From positions 186,001-250,000 of the forward strand of contig CAWARA010000013.1 of NCBI GenBank assembly GCA_963784195.1: DNA of 64,000 nt, written 5' to 3'. The notes under the pieces are model-generated. The model was not told the origin of the DNA. It ran no database searches and was given only the letters and a program-made list of their open reading frames with translations. Each line of letters opens with the position of its first letter. Positions within the stretch are counted from its first letter, which is position 1. Shown here piece by piece: positions 1 through 8,820 of the stretch. The translations under genes were made by a program, and so were the position numbers. The DNA is from CAVQAH01 sp963784195. GTDB lineage: Bacteria; Acidobacteriota; Vicinamibacteria; Vicinamibacterales; 2-12-FULL-66-21.

Positions 1-472
1 CGGGCCCCCCCGAATGCCGATGCACGCTCGTTCGCATTGCTTGATTCGGCGGGAAGGTGGCTTCCATGTATCGCGCTACGTACTCCTTTGCTCGTGGAAC
101 CGGCAACGGGCCGATCACCGCGATCCGGTCGCCAGCGGCCGGCCGCCATTGCGCGTTGGCTATTGTGAAGACCCACACTTTATCAAGTGATTCGGCCACC
201 GTGCTCGTCGGTTCTGATTTGGCGGCGGCTTCCGCCGAAGCACGAGTCGGATACGTGTACAGATGCCAGAACAGCGGTTCATCGGGCAACTTCTCAATTG
301 GTTGCACCGCGCTGAGATAACAGCCAACCTCGCTGGGCCGTTTAGGGGGGTCGGCGCAGCCTCCAGGGATCGCGGTTCCCGTGATCGGTTGTGCCGACAG
401 TTGTGCTGCAAAGGCGAGTACCGCGACCGCGGCTCCGATCAGTCCATGACGAAGCGTCGGCTCAGTCTTCAC
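1..472 (-). CDS. Secreted cupin-type protein, C-terminus off the left edge
   Basis: An open minus-strand frame runs from a GTG at 472 to the window edge (157 codons seen) with no stop. The GTG follows a good Shine-Dalgarno (GAGGAAGAC then GTG). Residues about 8-25 form a hydrophobic signal peptide ending near AQLSAQ. The mature part has a conserved-looking segment (WVFTIANAQWRPAAGDRI, then IGPLPVP) and reaches YMEATFPP followed by VHRHSGGP, which resembles the entry to a cupin barrel with metal-binding His residues. The barrel itself lies beyond the edge. The family assignment is inference from that motif order; substrate unknown. A long GC-rich frame overlaps it on the other strand but has no signal or RBS. 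Confidence 0.65.
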   Translation of the reverse strand, partial: MKTEPTLRHGLIGAAVAVLAFAAQLSAQPITGTAIPGGCADPPKRPSEVGCYLSAVQPIEKLPDEPLFWHLYTYPTRASAEAAAKSEPTSTVAESLDKVWVFTIANAQWRPAAGDRIAVIGPLPVPRAKEYVARYMEATFPPNQAMRTSVHRHSGGP

Positions 473-608
473 GTCTTCCTCTGTTAAGGGCGGGACCAAC
501 AACTTTCGGCATCTGCCGCCGATCACACCGGAGGTGTGGTCCGGGCGCATCACTCTCATGACGACGGCGCCGTCACCGCCGCCGCTCGCACGCGTCTTCC
601 GTCCGCTG

Positions 609-1010
609 CTATCGCGGCAACTGCAGGATAGCACCAAGACCAGCCTCGTCGAATCGATCGCCAAACTTGCGCATGAACGCTGCGAAGCCCGGCTCGCTGG
701 TGCAGTGGCCTGGCGCGACACGCTGCAGTCTGAGCGTGTCGTGCAGGATGCCTGCGACGCGCTCGATCTCCTCGCGCGGTGTCTGCACGAGATGGAATCC
801 GCCAATCGTCGTGTAGAGCTGCTTGTCGATTTGCGCTGCAGCCATGAGAATATTCTCGACGCCTGGGTGAGAGCAGCCGGCTACTACTGCCAAGCCTTTC
901 AGGGTTCGAATTGCGAGCGACAACTCGTTCATCTCGCGTGTTCCCGCTTTGTCGGACCTGGTGGTCAGCACGAAGAACCCGGGAAGGATTTCCGTCGTTC
1001 TATGTGGAGG
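609..1010 (-). pseudogene. MBL-fold metallo-hydrolase, C-terminal remnant
   Basis: The frame is open from about 1010 (in-frame TGA at 1011-1013) to a TAG at 609. It encodes only the C-terminal part of a metallo-beta-lactamase-fold hydrolase of the type with VVAGCSHPGVENIL, IGGFHLV and VAPGHCTSEP motifs: late metal-ligand His residues and a C-terminal FGDRF-x-EAGLG signature. The N-terminal half with the HxHxDH metal site, about 200 residues in the family, is missing. The upstream DNA belongs to a different plus-strand gene. A GTG at 971 could start a short product, but without the first metal site it should be inactive. I read it as a truncated remnant. Confidence 0.6.
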
Positions 1011-1098
1011 TCACGCCGCGGCCGGTACGGCAAATCGCAACAGTAGAACTCGGCGGCGAAGCGGGCTAACGAGGTCGCCAATCGGGTGGTCAGTTGCC

Positions 1099-1674
1099 AT
1101 GAGCGAGCGCTATGTAGCCGACACTTCACACTGGAAGCCATGGCAGCGCGACTACCGCTTCGGTGTCATGCTCGTCATGCCGCCCCCGCACGTCGCCTCG
1201 TCGATTGACGCGATGAGAGAGGCGTACGACCCGAAGGCGCACGCCATCTGCTCTGCGCATATCTCGGTGTCAGACCCGCTGCGTCGGGAACTGGACGGCG
1301 AGGCGCGGGAAGAGATCAGGGGACTGTTACGCACCGTCCATCCGTTTGAAGTGCACTACGACAAGCCCGCCGCATCAACCCGGCATGCTGGTGTGGCGTA
1401 TCCGGTTGCTCCCCAGGAGCGATTCGACGAGCTGAAACGCACTATCCACCAGGCGTCGGTGTTCGCGGGCGCTGTCTACAGCAGACGCCAGATTCCGGCA
1501 CACATGACGATCGCCGAGTTTCTCTCGATCGACGACAGCCTGAGACTGTGCGCCCGGGTGGCTGGTACCGCGCCGGGCGGCTCTTTCTGGTGCGACCGTC
1601 TGGAGTACGTTGTTCCCGATGCGACGTTCCGCTTTCAGAGACAAGAGACATTCCTGTTGGGCACTCGCGGTTGA
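1099..1674 (+). CDS. 2'-5' RNA ligase family (2H phosphoesterase) protein
   Basis: 191 residues. Two H-x-T/S motifs characteristic of 2H phosphoesterases are visible: AHISVS (about residue 52) and AHMTIAEF (about residue 136). These supply the paired catalytic His and Ser/Thr. Spacing and total length suit the LigT/CPDase-like family, which acts on cyclic phosphodiester or 2'-5' linkages; the real substrate cannot be told. I chose ATG 1099 because the frame upstream of it is low-quality and overlaps the MBL remnant. No strong Shine-Dalgarno is visible. The C-terminus FQRQETFLLG is consistent with the last beta strand. Confidence 0.75.
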   Translation: MSERYVADTSHWKPWQRDYRFGVMLVMPPPHVASSIDAMREAYDPKAHAICSAHISVSDPLRRELDGEAREEIRGLLRTVHPFEVHYDKPAASTRHAGVAYPVAPQERFDELKRTIHQASVFAGAVYSRRQIPAHMTIAEFLSIDDSLRLCARVAGTAPGGSFWCDRLEYVVPDATFRFQRQETFLLGTRG

Positions 1675-2117
1675 ACAGGGGTCGCGGTCAAGGCCGCTTT
1701 GGTCGATGTCGTTGGGACATTTCTCAACCGGTGCCATTCTGACCCGCACCGGATTGTCATGAGCTTTCGCGGGCTGCAATCCCACGTCAACAGTTGCGGA
1801 AATCGTCCAGTGCGGCGAGCCATCCCGCTTCGAGAGAAACGGTTCAGGTTCATGACGCCGCATCCTAGAGTCCCTCAGCGGACTGCGATTCGTGAATGGG
1901 ACAGATCGTTGAAAAACGCGCCTCGCACGAGGTTTAGCTGGTCTGGTTTGCCCGCCTCTTTTTCCCTACTATGGGGGGTGCAGGCTGGCAGGAGCCGGGG
2001 AATCGCGACCGCGAGCGTCCTTCTTCTAGCTCTGCTGTCGACGATCGAGCCGCGCGCAGCTCTCAACTTCACCGCTCATATCGCCGATGATCTGGACGAA
2101 CCCTGACGAGGTGACGA
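1675..2117. other. Intergenic, no supported gene
   Basis: 443 bases between the 2H protein and the sulfatase. Short frames exist on both strands, but none has an RBS, a recognisable domain or a signal sequence with a sensible start. The last bases carry the sulfatase Shine-Dalgarno (GAGGTGA at 2108-2114). No repeat or clear promoter was recognised. Confidence 0.4.
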
Positions 2118-3506
2118 GTGCGTAAGCGGACGCGCCGCGTGCGGACGTACTCATCAACGCCTGGAGCATCCTGGCGGGCGCGATGGCCGCTGTACATGGG
2201 TTTCGCCCTGATCCTGGCTGGTGCCGCGATCATCCCGCTCATGCTGCGCAGTGCGAACCTCGGATCCACCCGGCCCGCAGATCCCAACGTGCTGCTCATC
2301 ACGATCGACACGCTGCGCTGGGATCGTCTGGGCTCGTACGGCGCGGCGCACAACCCGACACCGGTCCTCGACCGGCTCGCCGCGCGCGGCACCCGCTTCG
2401 AGACAGCGATCGCGCACGTGCCGTTGACGGCGCCGTCACATGCGTCGATCCTCACCGGCCTGACCCCGGTCCGTCACGGGGTCCGCGACAATGGCGCATT
2501 CGTGCTCACCGAGAAGATCACCCTGGCGAGCACGTTCCGGGCGGCCGGGTACGCCACGGCTGCGTTCGTATCGGGATTTCCGCTCGACCGCCGGTTCGGT
2601 TTTGCAGCCGGCTTTCAGACCTACGACGATCGTCTGCCGGGCAGCGACCGTCCGGGTCGCGCGGCGTACACCGAACGGCGCGCGGACGACACGACCGAGC
2701 GTGCGCTCGCGTGGCTTGCCGCCTCTGCTGGCAACCGGGCTTCGTCCTCAGCCGCCGCGCCTCCCTGGTTCCTGTGGATTCACTATTTCGATCCGCACGC
2801 CGCTTACGATCCGCCGCAGCCCTGGAAGGGAAAAATGCCGACCGCCTACGACGGCGAAGTGGCGTTCGTCGACGATCAGATCGGGCGCCTGTTCGGCAAG
2901 CTGGCTCAGATGGGTGCGGAGTCTCAGACGATCGTCGCCGTGACTGCGGATCACGGCGAAAGCCTTGGCGATCACAACGAAGAGACGCACGGTGTCTTCA
3001 TCTATGACGCCACGTTGCGCGTGCCGCTCATCATGGCCGGTCCGGGCATCTCCGCAGGCAGCGTCTCCAACGTCGTCGGTCGCGGCGTCGACGTCATGCC
3101 CACGCTGGTCGACGTCGCGGGTCTCCAGGTGCCGGAACATCTCGACGGACGTTCCCTGAAACTTGCGCTCGAAGGCCGGACGATGGACGACGAGGGCACG
3201 TACATCGAATCGCTGCTGGCCGAACGCCAGTTCGGCTGGGCGCCACTGCGTGGATTCCGTGACTCGCGGTGGAAATTCATCGATGCGCCAGAGCCTGAGT
3301 TGTACGACCTGTTGCAGGATGCGGCCGAGATGAAGAACCGCGCGACCGACGCGCCGCGACGGAGCGACACGCTCGCGGGGCAGCTGGAAGAGAAGCTCAA
3401 AGCCGCTGGAACATCGGATGCGCTGTGGCGCGGCGGCATGGACGCGAAGCAGCAGAACGAAAAGTCGCCGGAACGCGTCGGAATCCCAAAACCGGGATCC
3501 AGTTGA
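2118..3506 (+). CDS. Membrane-anchored sulfatase-like hydrolase/transferase
   Basis: 462 residues. A GTG start follows GAGGTGAC. One membrane segment lies at about residues 22-42 (signal anchor), so the catalytic domain is periplasmic. Alkaline-phosphatase-superfamily motifs follow: LLITIDTLRWDRLGSYG (first metal Asp pair), LTAPSHASILTGL (nucleophile motif) and TADHGESLGDH (second metal site). The residue aligning with the formylglycine Cys/Ser of true sulfatases is Thr, as in phosphoglycerol transferases, so activity as a classical sulfatase is doubtful. The ORF ends abruptly (GIPKPGSS) just where the next frame begins with TPR sequence. Many relatives are single sulfatase-TPR fusions, so a one-base shift near 3478 is likely. 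Confidence 0.85.
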   Translation: MRKRTRRVRTYSSTPGASWRARWPLYMGFALILAGAAIIPLMLRSANLGSTRPADPNVLLITIDTLRWDRLGSYGAAHNPTPVLDRLAARGTRFETAIAHVPLTAPSHASILTGLTPVRHGVRDNGAFVLTEKITLASTFRAAGYATAAFVSGFPLDRRFGFAAGFQTYDDRLPGSDRPGRAAYTERRADDTTERALAWLAASAGNRASSSAAAPPWFLWIHYFDPHAAYDPPQPWKGKMPTAYDGEVAFVDDQIGRLFGKLAQMGAESQTIVAVTADHGESLGDHNEETHGVFIYDATLRVPLIMAGPGISAGSVSNVVGRGVDVMPTLVDVAGLQVPEHLDGRSLKLALEGRTMDDEGTYIESLLAERQFGWAPLRGFRDSRWKFIDAPEPELYDLLQDAAEMKNRATDAPRRSDTLAGQLEEKLKAAGTSDALWRGGMDAKQQNEKSPERVGIPKPGSS

Positions 3507-4381
3507 TCAATCGTCTCGAGCGAGGCATCGCGCAGGTGCGGAGGGATCCGCGTCGAGCGATCGAGGAGCTTCGAGCGGTGCTCGCCGATGATCCGGGGAT
3601 AGCCGTCGCGCGAAGCCAGTTGGCGGTCGCGCTCACGGCGATCGGCGATCACACAGGTGCGATCGAGCAACTCCGGATTCTGGCCGCCGATCGCACGGCG
3701 TCGGCGGAGGATCTGTTGCTCATGAGCGAGGCGAACCGCGCGGTTGGCAACACGGCCAAAGCTGCGGAGGCGTTGCAGCAGGCCGCAGCGCTCGACCCGA
3801 AATCCCCTGAGGTGGCGCTGACCGAGGGCCGGTCGTTCATGATCGCCCGCGATCTCGACAAGGCGGCGGCCGCCTTCAACCGCGCGCTCACGCTGTCGCC
3901 CGACAACAGCGAGGCTGCCGTGGGGCTGGGTGAGATTGCGTTGGCACGCGGTGATGCGGGTGCCGCCAGCGCTGAGTTCGAACGCGTGCTGAGCCGCGAT
4001 CCGGCCAACTTGGCGGCGCGTCAAGGCCTCGGTCTCGTTCGCGGGCGTCAGGGCCGCATGGAGGACGCGATCGCGCTCCTCCGGCCGGTCGCCGGGATGA
4101 AGCCCGAGAACGGCGAAGCGCTTGCGGCGCTGGGAGTGGCGCTCGCTCGCACGGGGAAACCGCGGGAAGCCATTCCCTACCTCGAACGAGCGGTTGCCGC
4201 CGGACAGCAATCAGCCGCGGTTCTGAATGGCCTCGGTTTCGCCAGGCTCGAGTCCGGCGATCGCACGGGCGCTCTCGCTGCGCTTCGCCGATCGCTGGCC
4301 ATCACGCCGAACCAGCCGCAGGTCCAACAGGCTGTTCGTGAGCTGACCGATCCCGATCGGAATCCCGGCGCGGGCAGATGA
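3425..4381 (+). CDS. TPR protein, probably the C-terminal half of the sulfatase gene
   Basis: The frame opens at GTG 3425 inside the sulfatase gene. Convincing protein starts at NPKTGIQLINRLERG (about 3486), where linker and TPR sequence begins. About seven tetratricopeptide-like helix pairs follow, for example the VGLGEIALARGDAGAASAEF type with repeated A-x-x-x-L-x-x-A patterns. There is no signal peptide of its own, which fits it being the periplasmic tail of the preceding membrane-anchored protein. If translated alone it would be a cytosolic TPR adaptor by translational coupling. I favour a single original gene broken by one lost base around 3475-3485; the break may be a sequencing error. 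Confidence 0.75.
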   Translation: MARRHGREAAERKVAGTRRNPKTGIQLINRLERGIAQVRRDPRRAIEELRAVLADDPGIAVARSQLAVALTAIGDHTGAIEQLRILAADRTASAEDLLLMSEANRAVGNTAKAAEALQQAAALDPKSPEVALTEGRSFMIARDLDKAAAAFNRALTLSPDNSEAAVGLGEIALARGDAGAASAEFERVLSRDPANLAARQGLGLVRGRQGRMEDAIALLRPVAGMKPENGEALAALGVALARTGKPREAIPYLERAVAAGQQSAAVLNGLGFARLESGDRTGALAALRRSLAITPNQPQVQQAVRELTDPDRNPGAGR

Positions 4382-4403
4382 CCAGACGCGTCGCCGCGGG
4401 ATC

Positions 4404-6113
4404 CTACTTGTCCGTTCCTAAATCAAGTTTCTTGGTCTCGAGGTCGCGAAGCGTGACTGTCTGCGCGTCGAGCGCGAGACGTTCGAGAACGGAAGGGTTG
4501 AACCACTCGTTCGAAGAGAGTCCGGCTGTCGTCGCGACGAGGTAATCGCCCGCAGGAAGGTTCCTGATCGTGTACGCACCGCTTGCATCCGTAAGGGCTC
4601 CAGCGACTCGTCGCGAGTGGTGAAACCAGTGATCGCGGCTCGCCGAGAACGCGACGACGAACTGTTCCGGTACCGGCGAAGCTTGTGCGCCTTTCACCAC
4701 GCCGCTCAGTTCGCTCGCGCGATCGGACATTGTCACGATCACGTTCTCACGGTTGCGAAGCTCGAGCGGCGCATCGAGCAGCTCGCGCCCGTCCGACGCG
4801 ACCGACGCGATCCACCAGCCGGAAATCGGCGCACGGATGCCGCGACTCGGATCGGTCAGGACGTGGACGCCCGGCAGGAACTCGGTCAGTGAGAACCGCC
4901 CGTCATCGGCGATCTGAAGAGATGGCGAGGGACTGCCCCCCCACGGGTTGAACGAGAGACTGGCCTCCCACAGGCTGAATCTCAGGGGAAGGTCCTGCGA
5001 GGTGGGCATCAATCGCGGCGGGCTTCGGCGCCCCTCGAATACGATCCGGCCGGAAATCCGCGGCGACGGCTGGGGAGTCAGCTGGACGTTTGAAATGTCC
5101 TGACCTTCGATGGTGACTTCAGTCATGGCCAGCATTTTTGATGGTGTGCCTGCCGTGGCCAGTAGCGTGTACGAACCGGGTGGGAGGCCGTCGAATTTGA
5201 ACTCCCCGGTCGGACCGGCCCCCTTACCAACGCCGCGAAACACCATCGTCGAAAGTCTGTTGGCCTGGACGAGCATTACCCCGTTTGGATTCCGCCCATC
5301 GGCGTCAACTGAAATTGTGCCCGAGACTGAGGATGCGGGAACGTACTGCATGGCGAAATTGACGGCCGTTCTCTCTTCGCCCGCGGCAAGCACGATCCTC
5401 GTGGCGCCATCGATTGAGGGTACTCCGGGATACGCAATTGGTACGGACGCGACCGGTCGCAGTTGTGTCCCCATAGCCATCAGAAGACCGCGATTGGCAA
5501 ATTGGCGCTCGTCGTGTGCCGAAACGTAGTACTCGCCGGCGGCGAGGCCGTATATTCGGTACTGACCTCGATCGTCGGTCACCCCCGCGGATCGTCCGGA
5601 GGGAACGAGACGTCGCTCGCCGCTTGCGGTGATGTACTGCCACATCAGCGCGTACACCGTGACCCCTGCTGCCGGTTGGCCGAACGCGTCGGCAATCGTG
5701 CCAGTTATCACAGCGCCGCGCGGTAGACGAATCGATATCTTCCTGACTTCGGCGTCGCGCAATGAAATCCGCTGGCCCTGTCCGCCCTGCCACGGCGCGC
5801 CGTAGCTCGCCGTGACATACCCATCTTTCGCGGCGCTGACGGCATAGCGGCCTGCTGGCAGCCCTTCGAACGCGAACGTGCCATCGTCATTCGTAATGAC
5901 TGCGCTGCCAAGCGGATCGGCACTCCTCAGCATCACGCGCGCGCGCCGCAGGGGTCTGGGCTGCGGCTCGTCGGACGTGACGATGCCTGAAATGAAGGCG
6001 GAGCCGCTTTGACCCGCAACTTGCTGGTCGCGTGTCGGCTGCTGCAGCGCTCCGATGAGGGTTCCGCTGGCGGTGACGAGCGCCGAAACGAGCAGCAATC
6101 GAGAGTGCGTCAC
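4404..6113 (-). CDS. Secreted carboxypeptidase-regulatory-like repeat protein A
   Basis: 569 residues. A GTG start overlaps the stop of the upstream gene (GTGA) and follows GAGGAACGCCG, so the pair is translationally coupled. Signal peptide at residues about 1-23. The mature protein repeats the transthyretin-like Ig fold seen as FISGIVTSDEPQP, DGTFAFEGLPAGRYAVSA, ITGTIADAFGQPAAGVTVYA, GQYRIYGLAAGEYYVSA and AYTIRNLPAGDYLVATT, giving at least five modules. Such domains mediate extracellular or periplasmic binding; they are not peptidases. The C-terminal NPSVLERLALDAQTVTLRDLETKKLDL is shared with the adjacent paralogue. Role inferred as a surface or periplasmic binding protein. Confidence 0.85.
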   Translation of the reverse strand: MTHSRLLLVSALVTASGTLIGALQQPTRDQQVAGQSGSAFISGIVTSDEPQPRPLRRARVMLRSADPLGSAVITNDDGTFAFEGLPAGRYAVSAAKDGYVTASYGAPWQGGQGQRISLRDAEVRKISIRLPRGAVITGTIADAFGQPAAGVTVYALMWQYITASGERRLVPSGRSAGVTDDRGQYRIYGLAAGEYYVSAHDERQFANRGLLMAMGTQLRPVASVPIAYPGVPSIDGATRIVLAAGEERTAVNFAMQYVPASSVSGTISVDADGRNPNGVMLVQANRLSTMVFRGVGKGAGPTGEFKFDGLPPGSYTLLATAGTPSKMLAMTEVTIEGQDISNVQLTPQPSPRISGRIVFEGRRSPPRLMPTSQDLPLRFSLWEASLSFNPWGGSPSPSLQIADDGRFSLTEFLPGVHVLTDPSRGIRAPISGWWIASVASDGRELLDAPLELRNRENVIVTMSDRASELSGVVKGAQASPVPEQFVVAFSASRDHWFHHSRRVAGALTDASGAYTIRNLPAGDYLVATTAGLSSNEWFNPSVLERLALDAQTVTLRDLETKKLDLGTDK

Positions 6114-7933
6114 CGGCGTTCCTCGGTACGCAAATCCTGGGTCTTCCGATCGCCGTCGCGAATGTTGACGAGGACCGCGGTGCGCGCGAGTAGTTCGAGG
6201 ACGCTAGGGTCCTGCCAGCCTTCCGCTCGATCGTCCGGGAGGGCTACGACGAAGTAGTCGCCGATCGGCAGAGCGTTGACCAGATAGCCACCGTCCTCCC
6301 GCGTCCGCACACGCCGGAAACGGTGAGGATTGAATCCAGGGAGAGACCACGACTGATTGTTCGCAGGAAAGATCAGTACGGCAGCGTTGCTGTCCGGAAC
6401 GGCATACGGCGTCCGCACGATCCCCGACAGCGTCGTGATGCGGTCCGTCAACGTGATGACAACCCCAGTCAGGTCTTTACGGTCGAGCTCGATGGCGGTG
6501 TCGGCAACGTCAAGCTGATCGACCGTGCCGGACTTCAACATCCACTTGCCTCCCGCCTTGCCCGCGCGCACGAAATATCGTCCCGGCGGAAGACCGACGC
6601 TGGTGAACTGACCCTTCGCGTCTACCCGCGCAGGCGGGTCGGGCAGGATCGCGAAGGGCGCCTGATCCGCCGAGGTGATCTCGATCGCCACGTCCGTCAA
6701 CTCGTTGATCGGTGCTTCAGCCATGCCGTCGAACTCGACCCGACCATGGATGTGCACGCCACGCTGCAGGACAACGGGCAATCCGAGGAGGTCCGCATCC
6801 CCGACCGTCAAGGGGATGCTGCACCACTCGGTCGGTTCGACATAGCCCGGCGTGGGAGCTCGGGACGTGTCACGGGCGCGAAGAAGATACTGGCCGGCCG
6901 GAACAGCCGGGAATGTGAATACACCGGTGCCATCCGTCGTGGCTTGCAGCACATCCTCGTCGAGGTCGAGGCCGGACTGAATGGTGTCGGCCGGTTCGAG
7001 CCGCAGCACCAAGCCGGTCCGGATGACGTGAACGCCGGTGACGATGCCCTCGACCTTCACCGTAGGCACCGGCTGAACCTGGATGTCGACCCCCTGACGG
7101 TCTTCACCTACGCTCAGCCTGACGCCTCCGGCTTGCGTCACTGATGCTCCCGACGGATGAAATGAGGTGGGATAAATGGACAGTCGCCCACCGTAGACAG
7201 GTGGTGGAATCGCCGACCCCCTGGCGATCGGGTAGAGAGTGCTCCCAAGCAGGAGCGCTGTCCCTTCGGCAGGCGTCGAGTACGTGCGTGAGTCCAGCTT
7301 TCGCACCGCTCGAACGTCCGCTGCCGGCACGATTGTGCGCCCCACTGAGGTCCCAATGACATAGTCACCGGGGTTGAGGCCGGTCAGCCGGTACATGCCC
7401 CGGTCATCGGTCCTGGCGGCCGCAACGCCGACGAGTTGTCGCCGGCCATTCCTGAACGTTGATTGCCAAGCCCGCACTCGAACATCCACGACCTGTTCGC
7501 CTGCCTCGTCCAGCACCGTGCCACTGATAGCACCAAGCCTCCACATCGTCAGGACCACACCGGCCATTCGCTGTCCGTCGGCGAGCCGGACAACCTCCGT
7601 ATCGCCGTCACGTCGCGTTCGGCCGTACGCGGCCGCCGAATGGCCGGCCCTGGTGGCCTCCAGCTCGTAGCCGCCCGGCATCAGGTCGCGAAACTCGAAG
7701 CGTCCATCTGGTCCCGTGACGACGTCGGGGAGCAGCTCGCGACGCTGACCGGTCGTTGGCTCACCAGTGCGGTTTGCGCGAACGGTCGCACCGGCAATCG
7801 GTCGCGAGGTCAGCTCATCGACGACGGTTCCCGCGATCGATGCACTGCTTTGAAGTGAGGAAGTGCCGAGCGCGCCGAGGCTGGTAACGGCGCATATCGT
7901 AACGAGGGTGAGGAGCACGGCCCCCCGAGTCAT
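6110..7933 (-). CDS. Secreted carboxypeptidase-regulatory-like repeat protein B
   Basis: 607 residues from ATG 7933. I preferred this start to a GTG 30 bases upstream because a TATTTT -10-like hexamer lies exactly 6 nt before it and the signal peptide (MTRGAVLLTLVTICAV) then begins directly. The mature part repeats the modules SIAGTVVDELTSRPIAGATV, DGRFEFRDLMPGGYELEA, MYRLTGLNPGDYVIGTS and GQFTSVGLPPGRYFVRAG. The tail QDPSVLELLARTAVLVNIRDGDRKTQDL matches the neighbouring downstream gene, so the two are tandem paralogues of one operon. It lies divergent to a small secreted protein gene, with 61 bases between the starts. Confidence 0.85.
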   Translation of the reverse strand: MTRGAVLLTLVTICAVTSLGALGTSSLQSSASIAGTVVDELTSRPIAGATVRANRTGEPTTGQRRELLPDVVTGPDGRFEFRDLMPGGYELEATRAGHSAAAYGRTRRDGDTEVVRLADGQRMAGVVLTMWRLGAISGTVLDEAGEQVVDVRVRAWQSTFRNGRRQLVGVAAARTDDRGMYRLTGLNPGDYVIGTSVGRTIVPAADVRAVRKLDSRTYSTPAEGTALLLGSTLYPIARGSAIPPPVYGGRLSIYPTSFHPSGASVTQAGGVRLSVGEDRQGVDIQVQPVPTVKVEGIVTGVHVIRTGLVLRLEPADTIQSGLDLDEDVLQATTDGTGVFTFPAVPAGQYLLRARDTSRAPTPGYVEPTEWCSIPLTVGDADLLGLPVVLQRGVHIHGRVEFDGMAEAPINELTDVAIEITSADQAPFAILPDPPARVDAKGQFTSVGLPPGRYFVRAGKAGGKWMLKSGTVDQLDVADTAIELDRKDLTGVVITLTDRITTLSGIVRTPYAVPDSNAAVLIFPANNQSWSLPGFNPHRFRRVRTREDGGYLVNALPIGDYFVVALPDDRAEGWQDPSVLELLARTAVLVNIRDGDRKTQDLRTEERR

Positions 7934-7939
7934 TCCAAT

Positions 7940-7945
7940 AAAATA
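7940..7945 (-). promoter_or_regulatory. -10-like box of a probable leaderless promoter
   Basis: TATTTT on the minus strand ends 6 nt before ATG 7933. The same 6-nt gap is seen before starts at 12365, 18463 and 42813, which suggests transcription beginning at or next to the start codon. Confidence 0.4.
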
Positions 7946-7994
7946 GCGCAGTTGCCTGGCCACGGCAGAATCTGTTCATCGTCAGGAGGATGCG

Positions 7995-8465
7995 ATGTCA
8001 AGAACAGCGTTCAAATGGGCTGCTTCATTGTTGGTTATCTCGATTGCGCAGGTGTTGACCGGCGTCGTCACGCACGTGCAGGCGCCGGCTGCGCAGGCGC
8101 AACCGGCGCAGACGACGACGTGGTACTTCTACACGGTCAAGTGGGGCTTTCAGAACGAGTTCCTCGATCTGTTCCAGAAGAACCACTACCCGGTGTTGAA
8201 GGCGCGGATGGACGCCGGGTACTACTCAGCGGTTCGCACGTATCAGCCTCGATACCATGGTGACGGCAGATCAGACTGGACCTTTGCTGTCGAGCTCGTC
8301 GTGCGTGAGGGTGCGCCGGACACGCCGAGCGAGGAAGAAGTGATCCGGAAGTTGTATCCCGATCAAGTCAAGTTCCGCAGTGAAGAGAACCGGCGGTTCG
8401 AGTTGTTAGAAGCGCACTGGGATGTCCCGCTGGTACCAATCGACTTCGCAGCTCGTAAGCGTTGA
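7995..8465 (+). CDS. Small secreted protein, possible dimeric alpha-beta barrel
   Basis: 156 residues with a strong Shine-Dalgarno (CAGGAGGATGCG before ATG). Signal peptide at residues about 1-35 (hydrophobic core AASLLVISIAQVLTGVV, then a long A/Q-rich region). The mature part begins TTTWYFYTVKWGFQNEFLDLFQKN and continues with a beta-alpha-beta pattern and many aromatics, which resembles NIPSNAP or ABM-like ferredoxin folds. I do not recognise the family, and that fold guess is weak. It is divergent to the carboxypeptidase-regulatory-like pair and lies upstream of the TonB receptor. Confidence 0.75.
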   Translation: MSRTAFKWAASLLVISIAQVLTGVVTHVQAPAAQAQPAQTTTWYFYTVKWGFQNEFLDLFQKNHYPVLKARMDAGYYSAVRTYQPRYHGDGRSDWTFAVELVVREGAPDTPSEEEVIRKLYPDQVKFRSEENRRFELLEAHWDVPLVPIDFAARKR

Positions 8466-8820
8466 CGAGATCGCAGCTGCATCGTTACAACAGATGTATG
8501 CGCTCTCGTGACGATTTGAGACAAGGTAGTTTTGAAAACGATCGCGTGGGACGAAACACCTGATTTCAGGTGTGAAATGCTGTTCGAATTCGCGCGCATT
8601 TCAACCTGTTGAACCATCAGTCCAATCCATTGAAGGTTCGCCGTCCCGCCACGTCTACCATTCGTCACTAAATCATTGAATCACTGACGTTGCATTCGTC
8701 ACGTCCCTGATGTGATTGACGGCTCAGCGTGTGCATTGCACAGCGAGCTACAAGATGGCCATCACAACGGAAGTGTTGGTCGTCGATTGCACGTTTTTCA
8801 CGTCGAGGAGGGAGTCAGAC
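8466..8820. other. Intergenic leader region of the TonB receptor gene
   Basis: 355 bases, less GC-rich than the surroundings, with no supported gene. It should hold the receptor's promoter and 5' leader. A Shine-Dalgarno (GAGGAGGGAGTCAGAC) ends directly before ATG 8821. An in-frame upstream ATG at 8716 would prepend a stretch lacking any signal peptide character, so I reject it as the start. Confidence 0.45.

Noticed and set aside
1375..1863. 162-codon minus-strand frame next to the 2H gene
   Set aside because: No start signal or domain; it overlaps the well-supported plus-strand gene.
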